64,000 bases of DNA from Actinomadura sp. WMMA1423 (GTDB lineage Bacteria > Actinomycetota > Actinomycetes > Streptosporangiales > Streptosporangiaceae), in contig NZ_CP041244.1 of NCBI RefSeq assembly GCF_006547145.1, positions 3,782,001-3,846,000 of the forward strand, in the 5' to 3' direction. The notes beneath the pieces were generated by a model, which was not told the origin of the DNA, did no database searches, and saw only the letters and a program-made list of their open reading frames with translations. This document shows positions 51,730 through 59,959 of the stretch, piece by piece (position 1 is the first letter of the stretch; each line of letters starts with the position of its first letter). Made by a program: the position numbers and the translations under genes.

Positions 51730-52974
51730 TCAGGCGAGGCCCGCGGCGCGGAACGCCTCCAGGGAGGGGGCGATGTTCGCCGACGGCGCGACGACCGGGG
51801 CGACGGCGTCCAGGGTCTTCAGGCCGTCCCCGGAGTTGATGATCACGGTCTCGGCTCCCGGGTCGAGGGCGCCGGTACCGACGAGCTTGCGGAGGCTCGC
51901 GACGGTGACGCCGCCCGCCGTCTCACCGAAGATGCCCTCGGTGCGGGCGAGGAGCCGGATGCCCTCGACGACCTGCTCGTCGGTGACGTCCTCGACGGCC
52001 CCGCCGGTGCGGCGGGCGACGTCCAGGACGTAGGGGCCGTCGGCCGGGTTGCCGATCGCGAGGGACTTGGCGATCGTGTCGGGCTTCACCGGGCGGATCA
52101 CGTCGTGGCCCGCCTTGAACGCGGCGGCGACCGGGCCGCACCCGGCGGCCTGGGCGCCGAAGACGCGGTACGGCTTGTCCTCCACCAGGCCCAGCTTGAT
52201 CAGTTCCTGGAACGCCTTGTCGATCTTGGTGAGCTGGGAGCCGGACGCGACCGGCACGACGATCTGGTCCGGCAGCCGCCACCCGAGCTGCTCGGCGATC
52301 TCGTAGCCGAGCGTCTTGGAGCCCTCGGCGTAGTAGGGGCGGACGTTGACGTTGACGAACGCCCAGTCGTCCTGCTCACCGGCGATCTCGGACGCGAGGC
52401 GGTTCACGTCGTCGTAGTTGCCGTCGACCGTCACGAACGTCCCGCCGTACACGGCCGTCGTGATGATCTTCTGCGATTCGAGGTTCGACGGGACGAACAC
52501 CGCGCTGCGGATCCCGGCGCGGGCGGCCGCGGCGGCGACCGCGTTGGCGAGGTTCCCGGTGGACGGGCAGGCCAGCACCTTGAACCCGAGCTCGCGGGCG
52601 GCGGCGAGCGCGACGGCGACGACGCGGTCCTTGAACGAGTGGGTCGGGTTCCCGCTGTCGTCCTTCACCCACAGGCTCTGCAGGCCGAGGCTCTCCGCGA
52701 GGTTGTCGGCGCGGACGAGGCGGGTCAGGCCCGGCTCGGTGTTCGGGGTGTCGGCGACGCCCGCGGGGACGGGCAGCAGCCCGCGGTAGCGCCAGATGTT
52801 GCGCGGCCCGGACTCGATGGAGTCCCGGGTGACGCCGTCGAAGTCGTAGGCGATCTCGAGGGGGCCGAAACACTCCTCGCACGCGTAGAAGGGTCCGAGG
52901 TCGCGGGACGAGCCGCATTCGCGGCAGACGAGAGCGGTAGCCGGTCCGAGGTCTGTGGCAGGCGTGAGTGCCAT
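51730..52974 (-). CDS. thrC: Threonine-synthase-like PLP enzyme, possible homocysteine synthase
   Basis: 414 residues from ATG 52974. Fold-type II PLP enzyme annotated as threonine synthase (O-phosphohomoserine to threonine). A zinc ribbon (Cys17, Cys20, Cys32, Cys35 in CRECG and CEECFG) precedes the core. The PLP lysine is Lys115 in NPTHSFKDR; PSTGNLANAVAAAAARAGI binds the cofactor phosphate; VPVASGSQLTKIDKAFQELI and GETAGGVTVASLRKLV are typical. It sits behind a SAM-I riboswitch and is followed by a sulfur-carrier gene, which is unusual for threonine synthesis. It may therefore use O-phosphohomoserine with a thiocarboxylated carrier to make homocysteine; that function is inferred. The long frame upstream of 52974 is the leader, not coding. 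Confidence 0.85.
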   Translation of the reverse strand: MALTPATDLGPATALVCRECGSSRDLGPFYACEECFGPLEIAYDFDGVTRDSIESGPRNIWRYRGLLPVPAGVADTPNTEPGLTRLVRADNLAESLGLQSLWVKDDSGNPTHSFKDRVVAVALAAARELGFKVLACPSTGNLANAVAAAAARAGIRSAVFVPSNLESQKIITTAVYGGTFVTVDGNYDDVNRLASEIAGEQDDWAFVNVNVRPYYAEGSKTLGYEIAEQLGWRLPDQIVVPVASGSQLTKIDKAFQELIKLGLVEDKPYRVFGAQAAGCGPVAAAFKAGHDVIRPVKPDTIAKSLAIGNPADGPYVLDVARRTGGAVEDVTDEQVVEGIRLLARTEGIFGETAGGVTVASLRKLVGTGALDPGAETVIINSGDGLKTLDAVAPVVAPSANIAPSLEAFRAAGLA

Positions 52975-52989
52975 GAGGGCGAGGCCTTT

Positions 52990-53129
52990 CTCCCCATCTT
53001 CCCTGCGCCACCTTGGTCGCAGGCCGGAGTTGGCACCATCTCCCGGCCGGCCTCGCAGGATCGCGACGCACCTCAGCCGGGTGGTTGCCGGGGCTTCACA
53101 GGGCCGGTCCCTCCACCCCTCTGGATGAG
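52990..53129 (-). ncRNA. SAM-I (S-box) riboswitch
   Basis: The minus strand matches the S-box aptamer: P1 5' arm CTCATCCAGAG, P2 arm GGGT, GGAGGGACCGGCCC, TGTGAAGCCCCGGCAACC, then ATGGTGCCAACTCC (P3 region), a P4 hairpin CCTGCG / CGCAGG and GAAGATGGGGAG closing P1. The P1 3' strand overlaps the purine-rich GGGGAGAAAGG before the thrC-like ATG, so SAM binding would hide the ribosome binding site (translational OFF control). No terminator hairpin follows. A SAM-IV aptamer would lack the P4 hairpin on this side. Confidence 0.93.
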
Positions 53130-53376
53130 CGATATGAAGTTGTGCGGGGGCTGAGCTGGAAGACCGGCCCGTCGGCCACTGCGCTTCCTGCACCCCTCTG
53201 GATGAGCGATATGAAGTTGTGCGGGGGCTGAGCTGGAAGACCGGCCCGTCGGCCACTGCGCTTCCTGCACCCCTCTGGATGAGCGATATGAAGTTGTGCG
53301 GGGGCTGAGCTGGAAGACCGGCCCGTCGGCCACTGCGCTTCCTGCACCCCTCTGGATGAGCGTTATGAAGTTGTAG
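53111..53376. repeat. 77-bp tandem array containing copies of the riboswitch 5' arm
   Basis: GGATGAGCG (complement of CGCTCATCC) begins copies at 53123, 53200, 53277 and 53354, each 77 bp apart; the last is partial. In the RNA each unit reads ...CGCTCATCCAGAGGGGTG followed, except at the aptamer itself, by a different sequence that can fold as GGAAG-(GGCC-GACG-GGCC)-CTTCC. The copies are near-identical. The array is not coding (77 is not a multiple of 3). The remainder of the leader region, 53377-53458, holds no gene. Confidence 0.93.
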
Positions 53377-53458
53377 ATCCACGAGCGCTTTGAACTCGTA
53401 TGCGTGACTTTACATCAACTGACCGGATGCCAGACAGGCGGGTCCAGCCAGTGAGACG

Positions 53459-54394
53459 TTACCCGGCCGGGCTTTTGATCACGCGCTGGGTCGGGTCGAG
53501 GAACACGTGCTTGACGATCGGGACGCACTCCCGGAGCCGCCGGTCGATCTCCCCCGCGACGTCCTCGGCCTCGTCGGCGCTGATCTCGTCGGAGAAGTGG
53601 ACCTTGGCCGCGACGAGGATCTGCTCGGGGCCGAAGTGCATGGTGAGCAGCTCGTCCACGCCGGTCACGCCGTGCGCGCCGCAGATCTCGGCGCGGATCC
53701 TGTGCTGCGCCTCCGGGTCCGCCGCCTGGCCGATGAGCAGTCCCACGCTCTCGCGTCCGATCCCGAAGGCGAGGAACACGAGGAGCACCCCGATGAGGAC
53801 GGACGCGAGCCCGTCCCAGAACTCCGAGCCGGTGATCTGGCGCATCGCGAGCCCGCCGGCGGCGAGCGCGAGGCCGACCATCGCCGCGGTGTCCTCGAAC
53901 AGCGCGGTCTTGAACGTCACGTCGGGCGACTTGCGGACGTGCTCGACGAGGTCGCGGTCGTTCTCGCGCGTCTCCTTCTTCGCCTGGTAGAAGGCGCGGA
54001 TCCAGGACGCGCCCTCCAGCACCGCGCCGAGGGCGAGGACGGCGTAGGCGAGCCACACGGTCGTCCCGGTGCCGCCGTGGCCGGTCATGGTCAGGATGCC
54101 TTCGAAGATCGAGAACCCGGCGCCGGCCACGAAGATGCCGAACGCGGCGAGCAGCGACCACACGTACCGCTCGTTGCCGTAGCCGAAGGGGTGGCGCTTG
54201 TCGGGGGGCCGCTCGCTGCGCCGGAGCGAGGTGAAGAGAAAGCCCTGGTTGAGGGTGTCCGCCACCGAGTGCGCGCTCTCCGCGAGCATGGCGCTGGACC
54301 CGGCCAGCAGGCCGGCGACCAGCTTCGTGATCGCGAGGATGAGGTTCGCGGCACCGGCGACGAGCACGGTTTTCGTCGTCTCGGACTTGCTCAT
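53459..54394 (-). CDS. Cation diffusion facilitator (zinc/iron/manganese efflux)
   Basis: 311 residues from ATG 54394; the longer frame from 54496 is not supported. Six helices, beginning VLVAGAANLILAITKLVAGL, with metal-site segments MLAESAHSVADTLNQGFLF (helix II; HSVAD) and TALFEDTAAMVGLALAAGGL (helix V; EDTAA replaces HxxxD), and a cytoplasmic C-terminal domain (EICGAHGVTGVDELLTMHFG, HFSDEISADEAEDVAGEID). Exports divalent cations in exchange for protons. Divergent from otsA. Its proximity to ideR is not close enough to imply co-regulation. Confidence 0.9.
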   Translation of the reverse strand: MSKSETTKTVLVAGAANLILAITKLVAGLLAGSSAMLAESAHSVADTLNQGFLFTSLRRSERPPDKRHPFGYGNERYVWSLLAAFGIFVAGAGFSIFEGILTMTGHGGTGTTVWLAYAVLALGAVLEGASWIRAFYQAKKETRENDRDLVEHVRKSPDVTFKTALFEDTAAMVGLALAAGGLAMRQITGSEFWDGLASVLIGVLLVFLAFGIGRESVGLLIGQAADPEAQHRIRAEICGAHGVTGVDELLTMHFGPEQILVAAKVHFSDEISADEAEDVAGEIDRRLRECVPIVKHVFLDPTQRVIKSPAG

Positions 54395-54513
54395 TGCCGC
54401 CGGATACCCCTTGGGCGGATGACTAATCGGGCTTAGGGCACAAGCGCGGGCCTTCGCGGCGACCTCGCGGGTCACTTTGATGCCCCTCGGTCCCAACTGA
54501 GACCCTTTCCCCT

Positions 54514-56007
54514 ATGAGCCAAGTGCTGGTGGCCTCGAACCGGGGGCCGGTGTCGTTCTCGCTGTCGGACGACGGCGGGCTCACCATGCGGCGCGGAGGC
54601 GGCGGCCTCGTGTCGGGCCTCGCCGCCGTCACGGGCGCCCCGCGCGACCCCGGCCCGCCGCGTCCCGCCGGGACGGCGCCGGAGCCGTCCGCCGGGGACG
54701 CCGACGTGCTCTGGGTGTGCGCGAGCCTCGGCGAGGCCGACCGCACGGCCGCGCGCCGCTCGCCGGACGGGCGCCTCGACCTCGCCGGCTACGAGACCGG
54801 CGGGGCCGCGGTGCGGATGCTCGACATCCCGGCGGCGACCTTCGACCGCGCCTACAACGGCGTCGCCAACTCGACGCTGTGGTTCGTCCACCACCTGCTG
54901 TACGACACACCGCGCAGCCCGCACTTCGACGCCCGCGCCCGGCGCGACTGGCAGTCGTACGAGGCGTACAACGCGGCCTTCGCGGACGCCCTCGCGCGCG
55001 ACGCCTCCCAGGGCGCGAAGGCGGCGATCCAGGACTACCACCTCTCGCTGGCCCCGCGGATGCTGCGCGACCGGCGCCCCGACCTGAAGATCGTTCACTT
55101 CTCCCACACGCCCTGGGCGCCCCCGGAGTACTTCAGGCTGCTCCCGGACGACATCGGCGCGCAGGTCCTCCTCGGCATCCTCGGCGCGGACCACGCCGGC
55201 TTCCTCACCGAGCGGTGGGCGTCGGCCTTCCTCGACTGCTGCGAACTGCTGCCGGGCGCACGCGTCGACCGCGTGGCCCGCACCGTCACCTGCTCGGGCC
55301 ACACCACGCGCGTGGGCGTGCACGGCCTCGGCGTCGACGGGACGGCGCTGCGCCAACGCGCCGCCGAGCAGGACGTCGTCGAGCGGGCGCGCGCGCTGCG
55401 CGAACAGGTGGGCGACCGCCAGCTCATCGTGCGGATCGACCGGACGGAGCTGTCAAAGAACATCGTGCGCGGGCTCGCCGCCTACCGGGAGATGCTCGTC
55501 AACCATCCCGAGTGGCGCGGCCGCGTGGTGCACCTGGCGTTCGCCTACCCGTCGCGCTACGACCTGCCCGAGTACCGGGAGTACACCGCGTCCGTCCAGC
55601 GCATGGCCGAGCAGATCTCCGAGGAGTTCGGCACGGCCGGGTGGGATCCGCTGATCCTCCAGGTGAACGACGACTACCCGCGCTCCCTCGCCGCCTACGG
55701 CCTGGCCGACGTCCTGCTCGTCAACCCGATCCGCGACGGCATGAACCTGGTCGCGAAGGAGGGGCCCGTCCTGTCGCGGCAGGGCTGCGCGCTGGTGCTG
55801 TCGAGGGAGGCGGGCGCGGCCGCGGAGCTCTCCGAGGACGCGCTGGTGGTCAACCCCTACGACGTGTCGCAGACGGCCGAGACCCTGCACCAGGCCCTGC
55901 TCATGCCGCGCGCCCGGCGAGCCGAGCGCTGCGCCCGCCTGGCCGAGGCCGCGACCGCGCTCCCGCCCCAGCAGTGGTTCGCCGACCAGCTGGCCGCCCT
56001 CGACTGA
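54514..56007 (+). CDS. otsA: Trehalose-6-phosphate synthase
   Basis: 497 residues; GT20 glycosyltransferase joining UDP- or ADP-glucose to glucose 6-phosphate. Motifs: VLVASNRGPVSFSLSDDG, RRGGGGLVSGLAAV, FVHHLLYD, QDYHLSLAPRMLRDRRPDLK, VHFSHTPWAPPEYFRLLP, RIDRTELSKNIVRGLAAY, VNPIRDGMNLVAKEGPVL and SREAGAAAELSEDALVVNPY. Together with otsB at 62318 it gives the OtsAB trehalose route. The start is ATG 54514. It is divergent from the cation transporter and convergent with the sulfotransferase gene. Confidence 0.95.
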   Translation: MSQVLVASNRGPVSFSLSDDGGLTMRRGGGGLVSGLAAVTGAPRDPGPPRPAGTAPEPSAGDADVLWVCASLGEADRTAARRSPDGRLDLAGYETGGAAVRMLDIPAATFDRAYNGVANSTLWFVHHLLYDTPRSPHFDARARRDWQSYEAYNAAFADALARDASQGAKAAIQDYHLSLAPRMLRDRRPDLKIVHFSHTPWAPPEYFRLLPDDIGAQVLLGILGADHAGFLTERWASAFLDCCELLPGARVDRVARTVTCSGHTTRVGVHGLGVDGTALRQRAAEQDVVERARALREQVGDRQLIVRIDRTELSKNIVRGLAAYREMLVNHPEWRGRVVHLAFAYPSRYDLPEYREYTASVQRMAEQISEEFGTAGWDPLILQVNDDYPRSLAAYGLADVLLVNPIRDGMNLVAKEGPVLSRQGCALVLSREAGAAAELSEDALVVNPYDVSQTAETLHQALLMPRARRAERCARLAEAATALPPQQWFADQLAALD

Positions 56008-56039
56008 GGGGCCGTGGGGGTCACCCCCCACCATGACCC

Positions 56040-57065
56040 TCAGGGGGCGGTGCCGGCGGATTGTTCGGCGGGCAGGAGGCACTCGACGGGGTTCGGTTCG
56101 TGGTGCTGGCGCCAGCGTTCGCGCAGGGCGGCCTTGCTCTGCGCCATGCGGCGGTGGGCGGCGGTGCGGGTGAAGCGGGCGAGGTGGGACGCGGCCGGCT
56201 TCGGCAGGCCGCTCGGCTCGTAGCCGTACTCGGCGAGCCGCTCGCCGAACGCGGCCTCGGCGAGGCTGATCTCCCAGGCGTCGAGGCGTTCGGCCCAGGA
56301 GCCGACGCGGTTGGTGGTGACGGCGTCGTGCGTCCGTCCGTGCCATTTCTTGCTGGACGGGACGATCCGCTTCGCGAGGCTCTCCTGGTGGACCATGGCG
56401 GGGTCGAAGTCCTCGCCGAGGAACCCGCAGAGCCGGGTCAGCTCGTCGGCGGGGTCGGCGACGAGCCGCTCGTACTGGAGTTCGTAGTAGGAGTCCGGGC
56501 CGAGACGCTCGGCGAGCCGGCGGCCGCGGTCGATCGTCTCCCGCCAGGCGGAGATCGCGTGGTGGACGTCGGCGTCGAACCAGGGCATCTCCATGAGCGA
56601 CGCGACGCAGTCCCGGCCGTCCCGGACGAGGTGGACGAACTGGGCGTCGGGAAACATCCGCAACAGCGGCCCGACGTGCTGGGAGTAGCTCGGCCGCTTG
56701 TCGCCCCAGCGGGGCTTGCCGTGCAGCCGGGCGTAGGCGCGGAAGACGGTGCCGACGGCGGAGCCGAGCGTCGGCGGGCCGTTGACGATCTCGTCGACGA
56801 GCGCGTCCGCGTCCATGCCGAGCGCCCCCACCTTGGTGGACCGCTCCTTGGTGATCCACTCGGCGAGCTTCCGCCTGTTCTCACTCTCCCTGAGGTCACC
56901 GAAGTCGCACCGCGCCGTGTAGACGGGCAGGACGAACCTGGTCTCCGCCGGGATCGCGATGCGGGCGTGCGAGTGCAGCATCAGCCGCAGCAGCGTCGTG
57001 CCCGAGCGGGGGCAGCCGAAGACGAAGATCGGGCGTTCTTGACGGAGGGCCGGTCCAGGTGACAT
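56040..57065 (-). CDS. Sulfotransferase-family protein (PAPS-dependent)
   Basis: 341 residues from ATG 57065 (no clear ribosome binding site). The 5'-phosphosulfate loop is IFVFGCPRSGTTLLRLML, the 3'-phosphate region VHLVRDGRDCVASL, and PRWGDKRPSYSQHV and SYYELQYERLVADPADEL match bacterial Stf-type sulfotransferases. It would transfer sulfate from PAPS to an acceptor that may be a glycolipid or trehalose; the neighbour otsA makes trehalose, and Stf0 of mycobacteria sulfates trehalose, but this protein is not clearly Stf0. Acceptor unknown. Confidence 0.85.
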   Translation of the reverse strand: MSPGPALRQERPIFVFGCPRSGTTLLRLMLHSHARIAIPAETRFVLPVYTARCDFGDLRESENRRKLAEWITKERSTKVGALGMDADALVDEIVNGPPTLGSAVGTVFRAYARLHGKPRWGDKRPSYSQHVGPLLRMFPDAQFVHLVRDGRDCVASLMEMPWFDADVHHAISAWRETIDRGRRLAERLGPDSYYELQYERLVADPADELTRLCGFLGEDFDPAMVHQESLAKRIVPSSKKWHGRTHDAVTTNRVGSWAERLDAWEISLAEAAFGERLAEYGYEPSGLPKPAASHLARFTRTAAHRRMAQSKAALRERWRQHHEPNPVECLLPAEQSAGTAP

Positions 57066-57151
57066 GCACGCATGCTGGTCCAGGGGCCCGTCGGGAGCCC
57101 CGGCTATGCACGCACCGTTGCCCTCCGCTTACCCAGCTTTGACGGGCGCCG

Positions 57152-57703
57152 TCACGTGTAGGACTCGCCGAGCGTCTGCCTGACCTGCTTGCGCGCCTCG
57201 TGGATGCGGGACTTGACCGTGCCGAGCGGGAGCTTGAGCTGCTCGGCGATCTCCGCGTACTCCAGCTGCGAGACGTCCCGCAGCACGAGGGCCTGGATGA
57301 GGTCGGGCTTGCGGGCCTCCAGGTCCTCCATGGCGTCGAGGATGTCGACCCGGGACCCGGCGATGACGCTGGTCCGGCGCGGGTCGGGGCGCTGCTGCGG
57401 GAGTTCGCCCGCCTGCTCGACCGAGCGCCGCTTCAGCGACCGGTAGGTGGAGCGGGCGGAGTTGGCGACGACGACGTGCAGCCAGGTGCTGAAACGCGAC
57501 CGGCCCTCGAACCGGTGGATGTTCCGCGCGACCTGGAGCAGCGCGTCCTGGCATGCCTCCTCGGCGTCCTGCCGGCAGGGCAGGAACCGGGAGCTGTGCC
57601 GCAGCACGTCCGGCTCGATCCTGCGGAGGAGCTCGTTGAGGGCACCCTGGTCGCCCTGCGCGGCCTTGACCGCCAGCTCCTCGGTCCTCTCGTCGAATGC
57701 CAT
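57152..57703 (-). CDS. ECF-type RNA polymerase sigma factor
   Basis: 183 residues from ATG 57703 (GAGG 5 nt upstream). Region 2: PCRQDAEEACQDALLQVARN and FEGRSRFSTWLHVVVANSAR. Region 4: LRDVSQLEYAEIAEQLKLPL and GTVKSRIHEARKQVRQTLG. No anti-sigma gene is adjacent. It is divergent from the Ser/Thr kinase gene across a 52-nt gap, so a regulatory link is possible. Close relatives appear in actinomycete SigE/SigK-like groups; I do not assign one. Confidence 0.93.
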   Translation of the reverse strand: MAFDERTEELAVKAAQGDQGALNELLRRIEPDVLRHSSRFLPCRQDAEEACQDALLQVARNIHRFEGRSRFSTWLHVVVANSARSTYRSLKRRSVEQAGELPQQRPDPRRTSVIAGSRVDILDAMEDLEARKPDLIQALVLRDVSQLEYAEIAEQLKLPLGTVKSRIHEARKQVRQTLGESYT

Positions 57704-57755
57704 GCCGCCTCAATGCTCGTTCGCGTGCTCACCCCGTTGTTGGGATGATACGGGA

Positions 57756-59780
57756 GTGTCTTTCCCACCATCAGTTGGCCGTTACCGGATCGATCGCGTC
57801 CTGGGTTCGGGGGCGTTCGCCTCTGTATGGCTGGGTCACGACGACGCCCTCGAGTCGCAGGTCGCGATAAAGGTCCTGAACGGCAGCCTGATCGACGATC
57901 TGGACGTGCGCAACAGGTTCCTCGAGGAGGCCCGGATCCTGCGCCGCGCCGACTCGGAGCGACTCGTCCGCGTCCACGACATCGGCGAGCTCCCTGACGG
58001 GCGCCCCTACTTCGTGATGTCGTACGCGGACCTCGGAACGCTCGGCGATCGAATGCGTGAACGGCCACTTCCGGTCAGCGAGGCCGTGGCGCTCGCCGAA
58101 CAGATCGCCTACGGCGTCGAGGTGATCAACACGCTGGGCGTCATCCACCGCGACCTGAAGCCGTCCAACGTGCTCTTCCAGTCGACGCCGGACGGCGGCG
58201 AGAAGCTGCTCATCGCCGACCTCGGCCTCGCCAAGGCGCTCGCCCACGCGTCCGGGGCGTTCACCCTCCCGGTCGGCACCCCCGGCTACATGTCGCCCGA
58301 GCAGGCGCGGTTCGGCGGCGGGCTGGACGTCCGCGCCGACGTGTACGGCCTGGGCGCGCTGACATACCACATGCTCACCGGGCGGGCCCCGGGCCCGGCG
58401 CCGGTCAAGAAAGCGCCGAGCGAGCTGCGCGAGGGGCTGTCCCCCGCGTTCGACCAGGTGATCCTGCGGGCGCTGGAGGTCGAGCGGGAGAAGCGGTGGC
58501 CGACCGCCGAGGCGTTCGCGGAGGCGCTGTCCACGCTGCGGCCGACGTCCGGGCAGGCCGCGGCGCCCGGCGCGGCGCCGGCGTCCGCTTCGCCGCAGGT
58601 CGACGCGGACGCGACCGTCCAGGACTTCTACCACGAGGGCCTCCAGGCCCAGCAACCGCGGCCGGTCCCGCAGCAGCCCGGCCCGGCGCCGCGGCCCGGT
58701 CCCGCCCGGGGCGCCCCGGCGGGCCAGGGCGCCCCGGCGGGCCAGGGCGCTCCGGCGGAGATGCGGACGCGGCTCGACCAGGCCGGTGAGGACGACCTCC
58801 ACACGTCCGAGATGCGCGTGCCGCCGCCCGCTCCGTCCTCCGACGAGGTGACGGTCGTCGACCGGCCCGGCGGGCGCTCCACCCCGTTCGGGCAGGCGGA
58901 GCAGCCCACCGCCCCGGACAACGACAACGACCGGACGATCGCCTACCGGCCCCCGCCCCAGCCGCAGGCGCAGCCGCCGGACGAGGGCAAGACGGCCGTG
59001 TTCCAGCCCCAGCAGCCGCCGCAGAACGCCGGCCCGATGCAGCAGATGGGGCCCGGCGGCCAGCAGCCTTACGGGCCGCCTCCCACCGGCTTCCAGCCTC
59101 CCCCGCCAGGGCCGGTCCAGGGCGGCGGGCAGGGCGGGCCGCGGGGCGGCGGCGCGCCGAGGAAGTTCGTCACGCCGCTGATCATCACGGCGGTCGTGCT
59201 GGTGGTCGCGGTGGTCGGCGGGCTGGCGCTCGGCATGATGTTCTCCGGCGGCGACGACGGCGGGAAGGGCAAGGACGGCAAGAAGAAGGCGCCGGCGATC
59301 CCGAAGGACTTCGTCGCGGTCTCCGACGGCGCGGGCAAGATCAAGACCGCGGTGCCGAAGGCGTGGCCGAAGCAGCAGGAGGAGACCTGGACGCCCTCGG
59401 CCGTCGGCCTCACCGACGGCCAGGCGCGGCCGGTGCTGCGCGCGACCCCCGACAAGGCCGCGTTCATTGGCAACGGCAAGGGCCCCGGCGTGTTCGTCGG
59501 CGTGACCACCGACCTGCGTCCCGGGCAGCTCCCGCCGCCGAGCGCCGCCGTCCACCCGCAGTGCACGAAGGCCGCGCCGGAGAACTACACCACACCGGAC
59601 GGCGCCCTCAGCGGGACGATCACCCGCTTCACCGCGTGCAAGACCGGCACGCCGTCGGTCACCGAGGTCGGCCTCAAGGACAAGGCCGGCAAGTTCGGCC
59701 TGTGGATCCGCGTCAAGGAGGCCGACGACCGCGACGCCACCAAGGACATCCTCGACAACCTGAAGGTCACCGCGCCCTGA
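57756..59780 (+). CDS. Eukaryote-like Ser/Thr protein kinase with extracellular domain
   Basis: 674 residues from GTG 57756. Kinase domain (about 9-270): G loop LGSGAFASVWLGHDD, Lys39 in VAIKVL, HRDLKPSNVLF (Asp133, Asn138), ADLGLA (Asp-Leu-Gly for DFG) and GTPGYMSPEQARFG. A Pro/Gln/Gly-rich linker of about 200 residues contains APAGQG repeats. One membrane helix (about 470-496, LIITAVVLVVAVVGGLALGM) is followed by a Lys-rich region and an extracellular domain of about 150 residues with three cysteines (HPQCTKA, FTACKTG). That domain is not PASTA. A sensor role is likely; signal unknown. Confidence 0.92.
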   Translation: MSFPPSVGRYRIDRVLGSGAFASVWLGHDDALESQVAIKVLNGSLIDDLDVRNRFLEEARILRRADSERLVRVHDIGELPDGRPYFVMSYADLGTLGDRMRERPLPVSEAVALAEQIAYGVEVINTLGVIHRDLKPSNVLFQSTPDGGEKLLIADLGLAKALAHASGAFTLPVGTPGYMSPEQARFGGGLDVRADVYGLGALTYHMLTGRAPGPAPVKKAPSELREGLSPAFDQVILRALEVEREKRWPTAEAFAEALSTLRPTSGQAAAPGAAPASASPQVDADATVQDFYHEGLQAQQPRPVPQQPGPAPRPGPARGAPAGQGAPAGQGAPAEMRTRLDQAGEDDLHTSEMRVPPPAPSSDEVTVVDRPGGRSTPFGQAEQPTAPDNDNDRTIAYRPPPQPQAQPPDEGKTAVFQPQQPPQNAGPMQQMGPGGQQPYGPPPTGFQPPPPGPVQGGGQGGPRGGGAPRKFVTPLIITAVVLVVAVVGGLALGMMFSGGDDGGKGKDGKKKAPAIPKDFVAVSDGAGKIKTAVPKAWPKQQEETWTPSAVGLTDGQARPVLRATPDKAAFIGNGKGPGVFVGVTTDLRPGQLPPPSAAVHPQCTKAAPENYTTPDGALSGTITRFTACKTGTPSVTEVGLKDKAGKFGLWIRVKEADDRDATKDILDNLKVTAP

Positions 59781-59813
59781 CCCCGTCCTGACCGGTACCA
59801 CGAGAGCGCGCAT

Positions 59814-59845
59814 CCAGGCGCGGAGCACCTCTGCTCCGCGCCTGG
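59814..59845. terminator. 14-bp kinase terminator
   Basis: CCAGGCGCGGAGCA / TGCTCCGCGCCTGG with a 4-nt loop, flanked by CGAGA / TCTCG arms, 33 nt after the kinase stop. Confidence 0.85.
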
Positions 59846-59910
59846 TCTCGTTCAGGGCGGGCATGGCCCGGAGTGATTCACGTCACATTTGTTGTATCGC
59901 GACAGGTTAC

Positions 59911-59920
59911 CGATATATCG
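59911..59920. promoter_or_regulatory. Palindrome, candidate PadR operator
   Basis: CGATATATCG, a perfect palindrome, lies 40 nt before the padR start; TATCGCGA sits 12 nt upstream of it. Typical of an autoregulatory site, though not the ATGT-N8-ACAT of classical PadR. Confidence 0.5.
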
Positions 59921-59959
59921 TTGAGGCATCGCAACCGATCACTAGTTAAGGAGACTGCG

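Noticed and set aside
51352..53154. 600-codon plus-strand frame
   Set aside because: Antisense shadow of the thrC-like and carrier genes, whose minus-strand products have clear family motifs.
53111..53376. 77-bp repeats as a CRISPR array
   Set aside because: The units are contiguous and identical over their whole length, with no unique spacers and no cas genes nearby.
52990..53376. T-box leader for thrC
   Set aside because: The conserved T-box antiterminator sequence is not visible, whereas the S-box elements match in order.
53073..53382. Reading frames through the 77-bp array (for example an N-terminal extension of the thrC-like protein)
   Set aside because: 77 is not a multiple of 3, so the same peptide appears in rotating frames; the region is a riboswitch leader.
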